From positions 1 to 7,764 of the forward strand of contig JANYEO010000261.1 of NCBI GenBank assembly GCA_025363025.1: 7,764 nt of DNA. Reading direction: 5' to 3'. The position numbers were made by a program, and so were the translations under genes. Below are positions 6,763 through 7,764 of this stretch, piece by piece. The DNA comes from Opitutia bacterium (GTDB taxonomy: Bacteria; Verrucomicrobiota; Verrucomicrobiia; Opitutales; JANYEO01). Under the pieces are notes generated by a model. The model did not search any database and had not been told where the DNA came from. It saw nothing but the letters and a program-made list of their open reading frames with translations. The first letter of the stretch is position 1. Each line of letters begins with the position of its first letter.

Positions 6763-7761
6763 ATGCATTTTGCACAAGCAGTTGTTTATGAACGGTATGG
6801 CCACCCAGCCGAAGTATTAAAACTCAGCGGCTTACCCCGTTTACCCTTAATCCCAGGAGAAGTCCGCATCCGTCTCCTAGCCGCCCCCATTCACCCTTCA
6901 GATTTTGGGATGATAAATGGCTCCTATGGCCGCCTAGCAGAGCTCCCAGCCGTTGCAGGAAGAGAAGGGGTAGGGGAAATTGTTGAGCTAGGAAGCGAGG
7001 TTAAGGGGTGGAAGGTCGGCAGCCGTGTTGCCTTCTTGCCTGAAGCCATGGGCACCTGGCAGGAGTATATTACGCTTAAGGAAACAGAGCTTGTAAGGCT
7101 CCCAATAGCGCTTCATTTACTCCAATCAGCTATGGCCCTCATAAACCCGCCCACAGCTTGGCTTTTACTCGAAAACTTTGCCACACTTGCCCCGGGAGAT
7201 TGGGTAATCCAAAATGGGGCCAACTCAGCCGTTGGACAACTCGTCATTCAACTCGCCAAACTCCGCGGTCTTAAGACCCTAAATGTCGTACGAGATCTTA
7301 GCCAAGCCGCTCACCTGGCCGCTCTAGGGGCCCATTCCGTAGTGGCAGAGGGGTCCCCTTTTTGGCGAGATTTACCTTCTTTAACAGGAGGGGCCCCCAT
7401 CCGCTTGGCCTTAAACTCAATTGGAGGCACAAGTGCCATCACCCTTATGCGTAGCCTCACTTATGGGGGAACCATGGTAACTTTTGGGGGTATAAGCCCA
7501 CAATTAGTCAAATTCCCCACAAAACCCTTTATTTTTAATGATATTCGCCTCGTTGGTTTTTGGTGGGACAATTGGCGCCGCACAGCGCCTCGGGAAAAGG
7601 TGATGGCCCTCTATGCACAGCTCCTAGCCTTGATGGAAGAAGGCTCTCTGCATATTCCAGTAGACAAAGTATATCCCTTGGATGCCTTCCAGGCCGCTGT
7701 CCTGCATGCAGAGCAGGGTGGACGTAGTGGGAAGATACTCTTAATGCCTTTAGATAAATAA
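6763..7761 (+). CDS. MECR/ETR-type trans-2-enoyl thioester reductase (zinc-free medium-chain reductase)
   Basis: A 332-residue NADPH-dependent reductase of the medium-chain dehydrogenase/reductase superfamily, most like mitochondrial 2-enoyl thioester reductases (human MECR, yeast Etr1). These reduce trans-2-enoyl-ACP or -CoA in fatty-acid synthesis. The N-terminal catalytic part has APIHPSDFGMINGSYG (41-56), where Y55 aligns with the catalytic tyrosine of MECR, followed by LPAVAGREGVGEIVELGS (61-78). The cofactor domain has DWVIQNGANSAVGQ (146-159), NVVRD (174-178, arginine expected to hold the NADPH phosphate), LALNSIGG (215-222), GGTMVTFGG (235-243) and LVGFW (263-267). The protein has no cysteine, which excludes the usual zinc sites. 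ATG 6763 is the only good start: a stop lies at 6730-6732 in frame and family similarity begins at once. No Shine-Dalgarno is visible. Substrate is inferred; a quinone or other enone reductase is the main alternative. Confidence 0.88.
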   Translation: MHFAQAVVYERYGHPAEVLKLSGLPRLPLIPGEVRIRLLAAPIHPSDFGMINGSYGRLAELPAVAGREGVGEIVELGSEVKGWKVGSRVAFLPEAMGTWQEYITLKETELVRLPIALHLLQSAMALINPPTAWLLLENFATLAPGDWVIQNGANSAVGQLVIQLAKLRGLKTLNVVRDLSQAAHLAALGAHSVVAEGSPFWRDLPSLTGGAPIRLALNSIGGTSAITLMRSLTYGGTMVTFGGISPQLVKFPTKPFIFNDIRLVGFWWDNWRRTAPREKVMALYAQLLALMEEGSLHIPVDKVYPLDAFQAAVLHAEQGGRSGKILLMPLDK

Positions 7762-7764
7762 TTA

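Overview
The window carries the distal part of a Kdp high-affinity potassium transport operon, kdpA (5' end missing)-kdpB-kdpC-kdpD, all on the + strand. A 194-bp intergenic stretch with three copies of a palindromic repeat follows, then a complete zinc-free medium-chain reductase gene of the MECR/ETR (2-enoyl thioester reductase) type. The gene order and the close similarity to E. coli Kdp proteins suggest a Gram-negative, probably proteobacterial chromosome. I cannot place it more precisely. None of the four visible translation starts has a convincing Shine-Dalgarno sequence.

Layout: 3-1154, C-terminal two thirds of KdpA, the K+-selective channel-like subunit. 1184-3253, KdpB, the P-type ATPase subunit. 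3264-3845, KdpC, the single-span accessory subunit. 3842-6568, KdpD, the sensor kinase, overlapping kdpC by ATGA. 6569-6762, the intergenic repeat cluster, a possible terminator and a promoter-like sequence. 6763-7761, the enoyl thioester reductase. The window ends three bases after its stop codon.

KdpA, B and C form the ATP-driven K+ pump, and all catalytic motifs visible in them are intact. KdpD normally senses K+ limitation or osmotic stress and phosphorylates the response regulator KdpE. Here two things are out of the ordinary. No kdpE follows kdpD. Also, the acidic residue that normally follows the phospho-accepting histidine of KdpD is alanine (H691-A692), although the rest of the kinase looks intact. 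Together they suggest a rewired or weakened Kdp signalling branch.

The other point of interest is the intergenic region. Three roughly 38-bp elements appear to be built from one octamer (TAGTACAG-like) in inverted and tandem arrangement. They lie just upstream of a good sigma70-type promoter whose predicted start falls on the A of the reductase ATG, so that gene may be expressed from a leaderless mRNA. I see no wholly new system. The best leads are the altered KdpD and the repeat/operator-like cluster.
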